From the IMG/VR virus record IMGVR_UViG_3300032309_000728, positions 1-34,584 of that record: a stretch of DNA of 34,584 nucleotides; one strand, given 5' to 3'. Shown in pieces: positions 1 through 4,345 of this stretch (position 1 is its first letter; each line of letters begins with the position of its first letter). The translations under genes were made by a program, and so were the position numbers. The notes under the pieces were generated by a model. That model was not told the origin of the DNA, made no database searches, and saw only the letters and a program-made list of their open reading frames with translations. This DNA is from a virus.

Positions 1-55
1 ATTCAGACTTAAGGTCATCCAGGTAGGCTTGACGGAAGATGTCTGTTTGCATCAT
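1..55 (-). CDS. 5' end of the zinc-finger/winged-helix-like gene (duplicate of right end)
   Basis: This is the first 18 codons of the gene annotated at 33986-34516, present again because of the 123-base end repeat. Its ATG (55-53) overlaps the TGA of the 52-201 gene as ATGA, so the two are translationally coupled in the circular genome. It is a contig-end fragment and not a separate gene. Confidence 0.85.
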   Translation of the reverse strand, partial: MMQTDIFRQAYLDDLKSE

Positions 56-123
56 GCGAACCAAAGGTAAAAGCCGTGAAGGATGCCGATTGGAAAGAAG
101 ATCGCGCCAGCCAGAAGGAAGCC
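1..123. repeat. Terminal direct repeat, left copy (circular join)
   Basis: Bases 1-123 are identical to 34462-34584, base for base. A single exact repeat at the two contig ends is what an assembler leaves when a circular or terminally redundant molecule is cut open. The leftward gene at 33986-34516 and the small gene at 52-201 read correctly through the join. A true short phage terminal repeat is possible, but P22-type terminases usually package by headful with circular permutation, which also assembles as a circle. Confidence 0.95.
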
Positions 124-201
124 CCACATCCCATCTACAAAGCAGGTGAAGACGTGGGTTAACCAGGCGAGGAAGCACAAAACGCCGATGATGTAACCCA
201 T
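52..201 (-). CDS. Small hydrophobic membrane protein (49 aa)
   Basis: A 49-residue protein beginning MGYIIGVLCFLAW with two hydrophobic stretches (about residues 3-20 and 26-48) separated by a short polar turn near HVFTCFVDG. It should be an inner-membrane protein with one or two spans. Its TGA overlaps the ATG of the next leftward gene (ATGA), and it lies 9 bases after the SSB-like gene, so it sits inside the early leftward operon. The function is unknown. Superinfection exclusion or host-membrane modification are common roles for such early phage proteins, but nothing here proves either. It is short, but frame, coupling and composition all support it. Confidence 0.7.
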   Translation of the reverse strand: MGYIIGVLCFLAWLTHVFTCFVDGMWGFLLAGAIFFPIGILHGFYLWFA

Positions 202-210
202 GATGGCCCC

Positions 211-465
211 TTAAAACGGAACGTCTTCCATGTCATCAAACCCGCTGCGCTGCTGGCGGGTCTGGTCTTCCCGCGGCCTGGGTTCGTTGAGATATGCCCA
301 GCCGTCCCAGCCGCCGTCTTTCAGCGGAATAACGTCAATCTTGAGCATTTCACCATTCTTGGTGTCAATGACCGATCCGATGCGTTGATAGCGGTTCTTC
401 TGCTGGCCGTCCTTGTTGGTGTACTGGCCGGTGATGACGGTGATTTCTTTAGTGACTTTAGGCAT
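211..465 (-). CDS. Small ssDNA-binding-like protein with SSB-type acidic tail
   Basis: This 84-residue protein starts MPKVTKEITVITGQY. Its beta-rich core (RYQRIGSVIDTKNGEMLKID, then a GGWDGWAY segment) fits a minimal OB-like fold. It ends GFDDMEDVPF, closely matching the acidic C-terminal peptide (DDDIPF type) by which bacterial SSB recruits partners. The chosen ATG at 465 follows GGGGA and lies one base after the exonuclease stop; an upstream TTG at 477 would overlap that gene and is less likely. Lying directly after ERF and the YqaJ exonuclease, it probably coats single strands during phage recombination or replication. The fold is inferred from pattern only; the tail is directly visible. 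Confidence 0.72.
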   Translation of the reverse strand: MPKVTKEITVITGQYTNKDGQQKNRYQRIGSVIDTKNGEMLKIDVIPLKDGGWDGWAYLNEPRPREDQTRQQRSGFDDMEDVPF

Positions 466-466
466 T

Positions 467-1087
467 TCATTCCCCAATAATTTTCTTCAATGCTGCAACC
501 TTGGCGTCTACTTCAGCCAAGAACTTGACGACCTCTCCCTCCGTGACCGACAACCATTTGTCATCCCGATGAACACGGGTGACAAACAGTTGGGCCTTGG
601 CGGGCATTCGCGGATCAAACACAACGTAGTCGCACCACGACCTGTCGGCGCAGCGCATCTGCCATTGCATTTGGGCGAAGTACTTTGATTCAACAGGATT
701 TTCGGACAGCCAGCATTCCAATGCGGTCTTGCTGTCAGGGCATTTGATCTCTACCATGCCATCGTCCCCTACAAGGCCATCAGGAGAGGCACCAGCCGCT
801 TCAATTGATGGGTGAGGGATAAACCCCACTTCGTCCACCATAACGCCCCTGGAGGCTTCATACGCGGCCCTGGCGAATGGTTCCTGGTCTATGCCCCATT
901 GCATTGAGGAATTGGTGTAGGACTCAGCCTTTGAACCGGTGACCCGTTCCAGAACAAGCTGGGTCATGTAATTTCCTCGATCTGCCCCGTAGCCGGTCTT
1001 GGTCTTGGCCAGGACTTTGTACAGGCTGCTGGCCGTGACTTTGCCTAAGCGGGCTGAGAACCATTCTTCTGTACGCTGCTCATCCAT
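467..1087 (-). CDS. YqaJ/lambda-type recombination exonuclease
   Basis: This 206-residue protein belongs to the PD-(D/E)XK YqaJ viral recombinase family, whose lambda Exo-type members degrade one strand of duplex DNA to leave a 3' tail. Visible motifs are the N-terminal EEWFSARLGKVTAS, WGIDQEPFARAAYE near residues 64-77, the catalytic core ASPDG (D103) and EIKCP (E113, K115), and QMQWQM near 139-144. Length fits the family. The ATG at 1087 is chosen because AAGGAG stands 5' of it; it overlaps the ERF stop by 8 bases. A longer reading from 1135 would overlap ERF by 56 bases. With ERF immediately upstream it forms a two-component phage recombination system of the exonuclease plus annealase kind. 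Confidence 0.9.
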   Translation of the reverse strand: MDEQRTEEWFSARLGKVTASSLYKVLAKTKTGYGADRGNYMTQLVLERVTGSKAESYTNSSMQWGIDQEPFARAAYEASRGVMVDEVGFIPHPSIEAAGASPDGLVGDDGMVEIKCPDSKTALECWLSENPVESKYFAQMQWQMRCADRSWCDYVVFDPRMPAKAQLFVTRVHRDDKWLSVTEGEVVKFLAEVDAKVAALKKIIGE

Positions 1088-1649
1088 TTGATTTCTCCTT
1101 CTTTGCTCGTTCAATACGGGCTTTCTTGGCTGCAATGACCTTCAGTTGAAGCGACTGATTGCCCTGGCAAGCATCGTAAGCGTCTTTGTACGCTGCGGTC
1201 ATTTCGTCGCTGTTGGCGCTTGCCTCAATAGCCGCCAGGTGGTCAGTGATGTCTGGAGTTGGTGCAGTGCGGCGCGTTGCTGCATTGCCGTCGTCGTCCT
1301 CTGGAGCGATGCCGCAAGCAGCCATCAGAGAGTAACGCCTGGCGTAAGTTAGGGCTGATCCATAGCCCTGGGGGTCTTGTTTAGCCGCAGGAACGTGCAG
1401 TTTGCCGCTGGTGATGGTTTCGCCTGATTCGTGGATCAGCACGGTTTCGACGGTCACCCCATCAGCGCATTCAGCGGTCTGCTGCATTAAGGCGATGCCG
1501 TTCTGGTTCAGCGCATCAATGACTGCCTCTACACAGGCCGACAGGTCAGCGTAACGGCTGCGAAAGTGCGGGTTGGTGGAAGACTTGAGCGCAGGGCCGA
1601 AAGCCTTCTGTGCTTTAACGAATGCGGTAGCTATCTTAGTGCCGATCAT
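1080..1649 (-). CDS. erf: ERF-family single-strand DNA annealing protein
   Basis: This 189-residue protein matches the ERF superfamily, first known from P22 Erf, which anneals complementary strands and helps circularise phage DNA. The signature blocks are KSSTNPHFRSRYADLSACVE (about residues 22-41), LNQNGIALMQQT, and the strongest, GSALTYARRYSLMAACGI followed by EDDDGNAA (about 97-124). The last 60 residues are charged and helical, ending in a basic tail. The ATG is preceded by AGGAG and overlaps the upstream gene as ATGA. It works with the downstream exonuclease and SSB-like protein. Family assignment is secure; role in end processing of this genome is by analogy. Confidence 0.92.
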   Translation of the reverse strand: MIGTKIATAFVKAQKAFGPALKSSTNPHFRSRYADLSACVEAVIDALNQNGIALMQQTAECADGVTVETVLIHESGETITSGKLHVPAAKQDPQGYGSALTYARRYSLMAACGIAPEDDDGNAATRRTAPTPDITDHLAAIEASANSDEMTAAYKDAYDACQGNQSLQLKVIAAKKARIERAKKEKSNG

Positions 1650-1834
1650 TTTTTCTTGCTCCTGAGTTCTTCAAGTTGGTCAACGGTGTACTGAAGCAGG
1701 GCTGACAGTTCACGAATCTTTGCAGTCAGCGCGCCTACCTGCCATGCAAGGCGGTCAGCAGCGTCTGCGTCAGCGTAATGGATGCCAGCGGTCTTTTCGA
1801 TGCTGTTGATGATGTGTTCTGGGTTGATTTGCAT
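1646..1834 (-). CDS. Small coiled-coil protein, unknown function (62 aa)
   Basis: Starts MQINPEHIINSIEKTAGI and ends in a long amphipathic helix (residues about 24-60) with a KKK tail, so it is probably a helical oligomer. The ATG at 1834 is preferred because it lies one base after the stop of the upstream gene and has AGGAG seven bases before it. A second possible ATG at 1885 also has an AGGAAAA site and would give 79 residues, but overlaps the upstream gene by 50 bases. The end overlaps the erf start as ATGA. No function recognised; coupling to erf suggests shared expression only. Confidence 0.7.
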   Translation of the reverse strand: MQINPEHIINSIEKTAGIHYADADAADRLAWQVGALTAKIRELSALLQYTVDQLEELRSKKK

Positions 1835-1835
1835 T

Positions 1836-1994
1836 TCATACTCCTGTTGTTTTTGGACGGTTTCGTAGAACTGTTGGTGGCTCATCTTTTTTCCTTTCTG
1901 CGATTGGTTTCCAGCCGTACTTGCGCCATGTCTGCGTGATGTCTGTAGCGGCTGCTGGCGTGTACTTGAACTTGGGGTCTAGAAGGCGGTTCAT
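1836..1994 (-). CDS. Conserved-looking small phage protein, unknown function (52 aa)
   Basis: A 52-residue basic protein starting MNRLLDPKFKYTPAAATDI and containing TQTWRKYGWKP, a pattern that looks familiar from small proteins of proteobacterial phages, though no domain can be named. Its ATG overlaps the TGA of the small membrane protein upstream (ATGA), and its stop sits one base before the next start, so it lies in a tightly packed operon. No membrane segment or cysteine cluster is visible. Confidence 0.65.
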   Translation of the reverse strand: MNRLLDPKFKYTPAAATDITQTWRKYGWKPIAERKKDEPPTVLRNRPKTTGV

Positions 1995-2122
1995 GACGAC
2001 CACCAAGCCACGAGCAGCCATGCAAGGCCCACACCTATGGCCAAGGCCAGAATGAAGCCCCAAGCGGCTTCTGCGCGTCTTGACAGGCGTTCTGTCTTGT
2101 AGTGTTGTCTGTACTCTTTCAT
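1991..2122 (-). CDS. Small single-span membrane protein (43 aa)
   Basis: This 43-residue protein has a basic N-terminus (MKEYRQHYKTERLSRRAEAA) followed by one clear hydrophobic segment, WGFILALAIGVGLAWLLVAWW. A strong AAGGAG lies six bases before the ATG, and the TGA overlaps the next ATG. The positive-inside rule puts the basic N-terminus in the cytoplasm. The function is unknown; it is the second tiny membrane protein of the leftward operon. Confidence 0.7.
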   Translation of the reverse strand: MKEYRQHYKTERLSRRAEAAWGFILALAIGVGLAWLLVAWWSS

Positions 2123-2131
2123 GATGTCTCC

Positions 2132-2245
2132 TTAGAACGGTGCGGGGTTGGTTTTTTCTTGCTGTTGTTTGCGTTTGTATTCGCGTACTTGGGCGGGTGT
2201 CCAAGGGACAGGCCCGCCAGGCGGCGGGAAGGGCCAGTTAGACAT
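2132..2245 (-). CDS. Proline-rich small protein, unknown function (37 aa)
   Basis: A 37-residue protein starting MSNWPFPPPGGPVPW and ending in a charged segment (VREYKRKQQQEKTNPAPF). The start overlaps the stop of the upstream gene by 8 bases. No SD is obvious, so translation may depend on coupling. The proline-rich N-terminus followed by a helical basic tail looks like a real protein, but nothing more can be assigned. Confidence 0.5.
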   Translation of the reverse strand: MSNWPFPPPGGPVPWTPAQVREYKRKQQQEKTNPAPF

Positions 2246-2438
2246 TGGCAAGCACCTTGGCTTTGTTGATTGCCTGGGCCAGCATGGCGGCAGGGTAGAT
2301 GTAAGCGCCAACGATTTGTTCAGCGTCGGTGTCCAGCAACGTAACCGCATAGCCTTTTTTGACAGTGGTCACGGTGGATGCAATTCCCAAGTCAGGATTG
2401 ACAAAGGTTGCGACTCGATTGGCGGGGGTTGTAGTCAT
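2238..2438 (-). CDS. Small protein of unknown function, first gene of its control cassette (66 aa)
   Basis: This 66-residue protein starts MTTTPANRVATFVNPDLGI; it alternates short beta-like segments and ends in a helix (PAAMLAQAINKAKVLANV). The ATG at 2438 has AGGAGAATCAAG directly upstream, the same ribosome site found before the LPD29 gene. It is the first gene after the promoter/operator cassette at 2468-2506, so it opens a transcription unit that can carry through erf, the exonuclease and the SSB-like gene. Function unknown. Confidence 0.7.
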   Translation of the reverse strand: MTTTPANRVATFVNPDLGIASTVTTVKKGYAVTLLDTDAEQIVGAYIYPAAMLAQAINKAKVLANV

Positions 2439-2467
2439 CTTGATTCTCCTAAAAAGACCCGTTAGGG

Positions 2468-2506
2468 CATGGTTTAATTGTAAGCCCGCTTTACACGGGC
2501 TGTCAA
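2468..2506 (-). promoter_or_regulatory. Leftward promoter with operator in spacer (cassette 1)
   Basis: Read on the minus strand: -35 TTGACA (2506-2501), 18-base spacer, -10 TACAAT (2482-2477). The palindrome TGTAAGCCCGCTTTACA (plus strand, 2479-2495) fills most of the spacer and overlaps the -10, so a bound protein would block polymerase. After six bases comes ATGCCCTAA (2470-2462), then a small stem (CCC/GGG), a U-tract and AGGAG. Nearly the same 30 bases recur at 2869-2898. Confidence 0.8.
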
Positions 2507-2509
2507 GCA

Positions 2510-2830
2510 TTACAGATAGCCAGGGCCAAAAACGCCTGGCGAAAGTTTTTTGTTTTGCTCTACTGCGGCACGAACGCGAATCGCGTCGTACTGGGCGATT
2601 TCGCAATCCATTCCAAAACACGAACTGCGCGAAACCGTTACAACGCCCAGGTCATCAACCATGAACTGCTGTTTGCCAAACACGTTGGTTCCCAACAATG
2701 CGCGTTGCATAGCCGCCGACAACCGAACCCATTGGTTTTCCAAGCCAAGCAGCGCCATCGTTTCATAGAACGTGTAGCGGTCGGCTTTTTTTGGGATAGC
2801 CCAGTCAGGGATGTTTGTGAATTGCATCAT
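2510..2830 (-). CDS. Unknown early protein (106 aa)
   Basis: This 106-residue protein starts MMQFTNIPDWAIPKKADRY. It contains two aromatic-rich helices (TFYETMALLGLENQWVRLSAAMQ) followed by beta-like segments (VVTVSRSSCFGMDCEIAQYD). It has AAGGAGAATC directly before a tandem ATG ATG and its own promoter/operator cassette at 2860-2898, so it is a separately controlled early gene. Two cysteines (about residues 71 and 75) are too few for a zinc site. No family recognised; early position and strong expression signals suggest host takeover or regulation, which is only an inference. Confidence 0.7.
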   Translation of the reverse strand: MMQFTNIPDWAIPKKADRYTFYETMALLGLENQWVRLSAAMQRALLGTNVFGKQQFMVDDLGVVTVSRSSCFGMDCEIAQYDAIRVRAAVEQNKKLSPGVFGPGYL

Positions 2831-2859
2831 GATTCTCCTTAAAAGACCGCTTGCTGCGG

Positions 2860-2898
2860 CATGGTTGCATTGTAAGCCCGCTTTACACGGGCAGTCAA
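2860..2898 (-). promoter_or_regulatory. Leftward promoter with operator in spacer (cassette 2)
   Basis: Minus strand: -35 TTGACT (2898-2893), 18-base spacer, -10 TACAAT (2874-2869), with the palindrome TGTAAGCCCGCTTTACA at 2871-2887. The -35 to -10 stretch differs from cassette 1 at one base. Six bases after the -10 comes ATGCCGCAG (from 2862), opening a seven-codon leader frame, MPQQAVF, that contains a CCGC/GCGG stem and ends five bases before the AGGAG site. Confidence 0.8.
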
Positions 2899-2917
2899 GA
2901 GTTTTGACAATAAATTT

Positions 2918-3502
2918 TTATGCTGCCAACCGACCAACAGCGCCGTAGCCGTAACCGTCGTCACCCAGGAAGGCGACACGGGCCAGAGTGGGGCTTTCTG
3001 CTGCGTAGATGGCGCTGCATTGGCTGGCTGCTTCCCGAATGATCCTGTCGATGTCTTTGGTGTCATAACCGCGCACCAGGCTGTCAGCGTTGGGGCCAAC
3101 TGCCTTGATGTATGCGCCAAAGTATTCGCCACCGCCATCAATCAGGATTTCGTTGTCGAACCCGTACTTGTTGCAAACTTCAACAACCACGCCGGTCAGC
3201 ATTGGGGCAGTGAACTTGCGGTTTACGAAGATGAAGTCAGCACCGAACCGCACTTCCTGGCCATCCAGTGTGTTGTAGTTACTGCCTTTGTAGTCGGTCA
3301 TGCCGTCAAAGTATGCACCTTCGAAAGCCTGGGTAATGCCCTTGACCTGGCTGGCGCTGGGGCCGTCTGTGTAGGCGATGTCGATGCTGGCCCCACCAGC
3401 GTAAACACTCGATTTGACGCTGAACTTGACGCCGGGGAATGCTTCTTTGAGGGCAGCGCGAACCAACTTTGCTGTTTCGGCGCAGGTGAGATATTTGGTC
3501 AT
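2918..3502 (-). CDS. LPD29-domain protein, early leftward gene
   Basis: The 194-residue protein starts MTKYLTCAETAKLVRAALK and carries GVKFSVKSSVYAGGASIDI, FEGAYFDGMTDYKGSNYNTL and VRFGADFIFVNRKF. These blocks match large polyvalent protein associated domain 29, a domain found alone or in large plasmid and phage proteins whose biochemical role is not established. Here it makes up nearly the whole protein. AGGAGAATC precedes the ATG, and it is the first gene of the leftward arm, driven by the operator-bearing promoter at 3550-3578. First position suggests very early expression, perhaps a takeover or anti-defence role; this is inference. Confidence 0.85.
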   Translation of the reverse strand: MTKYLTCAETAKLVRAALKEAFPGVKFSVKSSVYAGGASIDIAYTDGPSASQVKGITQAFEGAYFDGMTDYKGSNYNTLDGQEVRFGADFIFVNRKFTAPMLTGVVVEVCNKYGFDNEILIDGGGEYFGAYIKAVGPNADSLVRGYDTKDIDRIIREAASQCSAIYAAESPTLARVAFLGDDGYGYGAVGRLAA

Positions 3503-3534
3503 CTTGATTCTCCTAAAAGACCCCGTGCAATTCG

Positions 3535-3578
3535 CTAGGGCATGGGTGAACTGTAAGCCACCTTTACAACCATGTCAA
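3535..3578 (-). promoter_or_regulatory. Leftward promoter with operator in spacer (cassette 3, main early)
   Basis: Minus strand: -35 TTGACA (3578-3573), 17-base spacer, -10 TACAGT (3555-3550). The palindrome TGTAAGCCACCTTTACA occupies 3552-3568. Six bases after the -10 comes ATGCCCTAG (3543-3535), a one-codon leader frame, and then a CGGGG/U-tract/AGGAGAATC leader like those of cassettes 1 and 2. It drives the LPD29 gene and probably the whole leftward arm. Confidence 0.82.
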
Positions 3579-3587
3579 CACCTACCA

Positions 3588-3604
3588 TGTAAAGCCCCCT
3601 TACA
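3588..3604. promoter_or_regulatory. Operator copy 4
   Basis: TGTAAAGCCCCCTTACA is the same palindrome as in the three leftward promoters, in the opposite orientation. Its centre is 36 bases from that at 3552-3568 and 37 bases from that at 3625-3641, so three sites are evenly spaced about 3.5 helical turns apart between the divergent promoters. Probably bound by the Cro-like protein or a partner. Confidence 0.7.
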
Positions 3605-3624
3605 TTTGTCGGGTATCGGTAACC

Positions 3625-3650
3625 AGTAAAGACCGCTTACAATCAGGGGA
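3625..3650 (+). promoter_or_regulatory. Operator copy 5 and cro-like promoter; possible leaderless start
   Basis: AGTAAAGACCGCTTACA (3625-3641) is a fifth, slightly weaker operator copy. It overlaps a -10, TACAAT, at 3638-3643, followed by exactly six bases and the ATG of the cro-like gene, so transcription would begin at or next to the start codon and the mRNA would be leaderless. No good -35 is seen; the base positions 17 bases upstream read ATCGGT. A weak promoter helped by a bound activator at 3588-3604 is a possible reading. Confidence 0.5.
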
Positions 3651-3811
3651 TGGACACGACAAGGGCTATTAAACTCGCAGGAACGGCTATGGCCTTGGCC
3701 AAGCTGCTGGGCATTACCCGCCAGGCGATTTCGCAGTGGGGTGACCAGGTGCCCCAGGCCCGTGTGTGGCAGTTGAGGGCGCTAAGGCCGGAGTGGTTCA
3801 AGAACAGTTGA
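3650..3811 (+). CDS. Cro-like helix-turn-helix regulator (53 aa)
   Basis: This 53-residue protein starts MDTTRAIKLAGTAMALAKLL. It carries a helix-turn-helix at about residues 15-37, AKLLGITRQAISQWGDQVP, followed by the third-helix pattern VWQLRALRPEWF typical of Cro/YdaS-type phage regulators. Length fits Cro-like proteins. It stands divergent from the leftward arm with three operator palindromes between, so it probably represses the leftward promoters and controls itself. Only a poor AGGGG touches the ATG, which agrees with a leaderless message. No CI-type partner with a protease-like domain is present, so either this is a lytic phage with a single timing switch or the partner is unrecognised. 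Confidence 0.82.
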   Translation: MDTTRAIKLAGTAMALAKLLGITRQAISQWGDQVPQARVWQLRALRPEWFKNS

Positions 3812-3837
3812 CACAGGATTTTTAGATCATGTATGAT
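3808..3837 (+). promoter_or_regulatory. Strong rightward sigma70 promoter
   Basis: TTGACA (3808-3813), 18-base spacer, TATGAT (3832-3837); expected start near 3844. The -35 overlaps the stop codon of the cro-like gene. There is no operator palindrome in it, unlike the leftward promoters. It opens the long leader ahead of the rightward genes. Confidence 0.75.
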
Positions 3838-3881
3838 CCGACTTGTCTGGAGTGGCATCCAGGCGATGAAATCGGTCAGAA

Positions 3882-4001
3882 CCCCTCAGTTCGCTGTGGT
3901 GGGTCTTGACAAGCATCAAGCGAGGCTTTTGCCGATTTCAATCGCCTTGTTGCTGCTCACGCCAAGAGCCAAGATCCACCAGAACGAATTGAGGGGTTTT
4001 T
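3882..4001 (+). terminator. Long two-tier hairpin followed by U-tract
   Basis: CCCCTCAGTTCG (3882-3893) pairs with CGAATTGAGGGG (3985-3996), and inside it TGGTGGGTCTTG (3897-3908) pairs with CAAGATCCACCA (3970-3981). That is 24 pairs, each tier with one G-U, separated by a 3x3 internal loop. TTTTT follows at once (3997-4001), then GCTTTT. An inner arm can form from AAGCGAGGC and GCCTTGTT. It has the form of a very strong intrinsic terminator or of a stable structured small RNA of about 155 bases starting near 3844. If it terminates, the rightward genes need antitermination or another promoter. Confidence 0.6.
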
Positions 4002-4308
4002 GCTTTTGCAGACCGTACTCCGCACGAAGTAGGGGCCGCAAGTGGGGCTGCTCGGAAGGAAACCGCGACACGGTATGCCGTAAGGCTAGGGGGCAGTTCC
4101 CGAACAATCCGTGCGGCTGGTCGAATCATCAAGCCGAGGGGCGTACGGTGAGAATCCGTAGCATGATGATCCCGCAAGGGGGTGGAACCTGTTCCTTCTT
4201 ACTTCACTGGTGTGGGGTAGGGGGGTCTTTGGGTGGAATTTATTGAATTTGATTTTTGAGACACGGCTAGGTCTGAATTGATCCCCAGACCGAAAAGCGA
4301 ACCTCCCG

Positions 4309-4340
4309 CCTGCCGTTGTTTCTTTTAGGAGGAGCAGGAG
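4309..4340 (+). promoter_or_regulatory. Possible ribosome-site-sequestering stem
   Basis: CCTGC (4309-4313) can pair with GCAGG (4334-4338), and CCTCC (4302-4306) with GGAGG (4328-4332). Either would hide the AGGAGG/CAGGAG sites used by the next gene. AGGAGG is ideally spaced for an out-of-frame ATG at 4341, while CAGGAG (4335-4340) is five bases from the in-frame ATG at 4346. Together with the structured leader upstream this resembles a translational control element, but no folding was computed. Confidence 0.35.
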
Positions 4341-4345
4341 ATGTT

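Larger units (their letters stand above)
3844..4345 (+). ncRNA. Long structured leader region without a convincing gene
   Basis: Between the rightward promoter and the first rightward gene lie about 500 bases in which no reading frame has both a plausible start and protein-like composition. It begins with two small hairpins (CTGGA/TCCAG at 3847-3862; CGAT/ATCG at 3864-3874), then the large hairpin annotated at 3882-4001. From 4002 to 4260 it is G-rich with stems ACGG/CCGT (4070-4081), TACGG/CCGTA (4144-4160) inside ATCATCA/TGATGAT (4125-4131 with 4164-4170), and CCC-GCAA-GGG (4171-4180). Near the end a stem GGTCTG/CAGACC lies at 4270-4291. It may be a regulatory leader, a separate small RNA, or both. 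Pairings were found by eye and not folded. Confidence 0.45.

Noticed and set aside
3650-3811. Lysogeny module with integrase and CI repressor
   Set aside because: Only a small Cro-like protein is present; no integrase, excisionase, attachment site or CI-like gene was found in the closed genome.
3829-4020. A protein-like frame through the leader: MYDPTCLEWHPGDEIG..., then TGA, then SSEAFADFNRLVAAHAKSQD to a stop at 4020
   Set aside because: The ATG lies within the spacer and -10 of the strong promoter, an in-frame TGA interrupts it, and the bases are fully accounted for by a 24-pair hairpin. TGA is an ordinary stop elsewhere in this genome. Read-through or decay cannot be excluded.
4119-4137. 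T-loop-like GGTCGAATC that could belong to a tRNA
   Set aside because: No acceptor stem, anticodon arm or CCA end can be formed around it.
4204-4236. G-rich run that might form a G-quadruplex
   Set aside because: Only three clear tracts of three or more G are close together, so at best a two-layer structure; not strong enough to list.
3833-4246. Long plus-strand open frame of 137 codons across the leader, and minus-strand frames at 3938-4177
   Set aside because: Composition is Arg/Cys/Trp-rich without domain patterns, no ribosome site precedes the starts, and the region is dominated by RNA-like inverted repeats.
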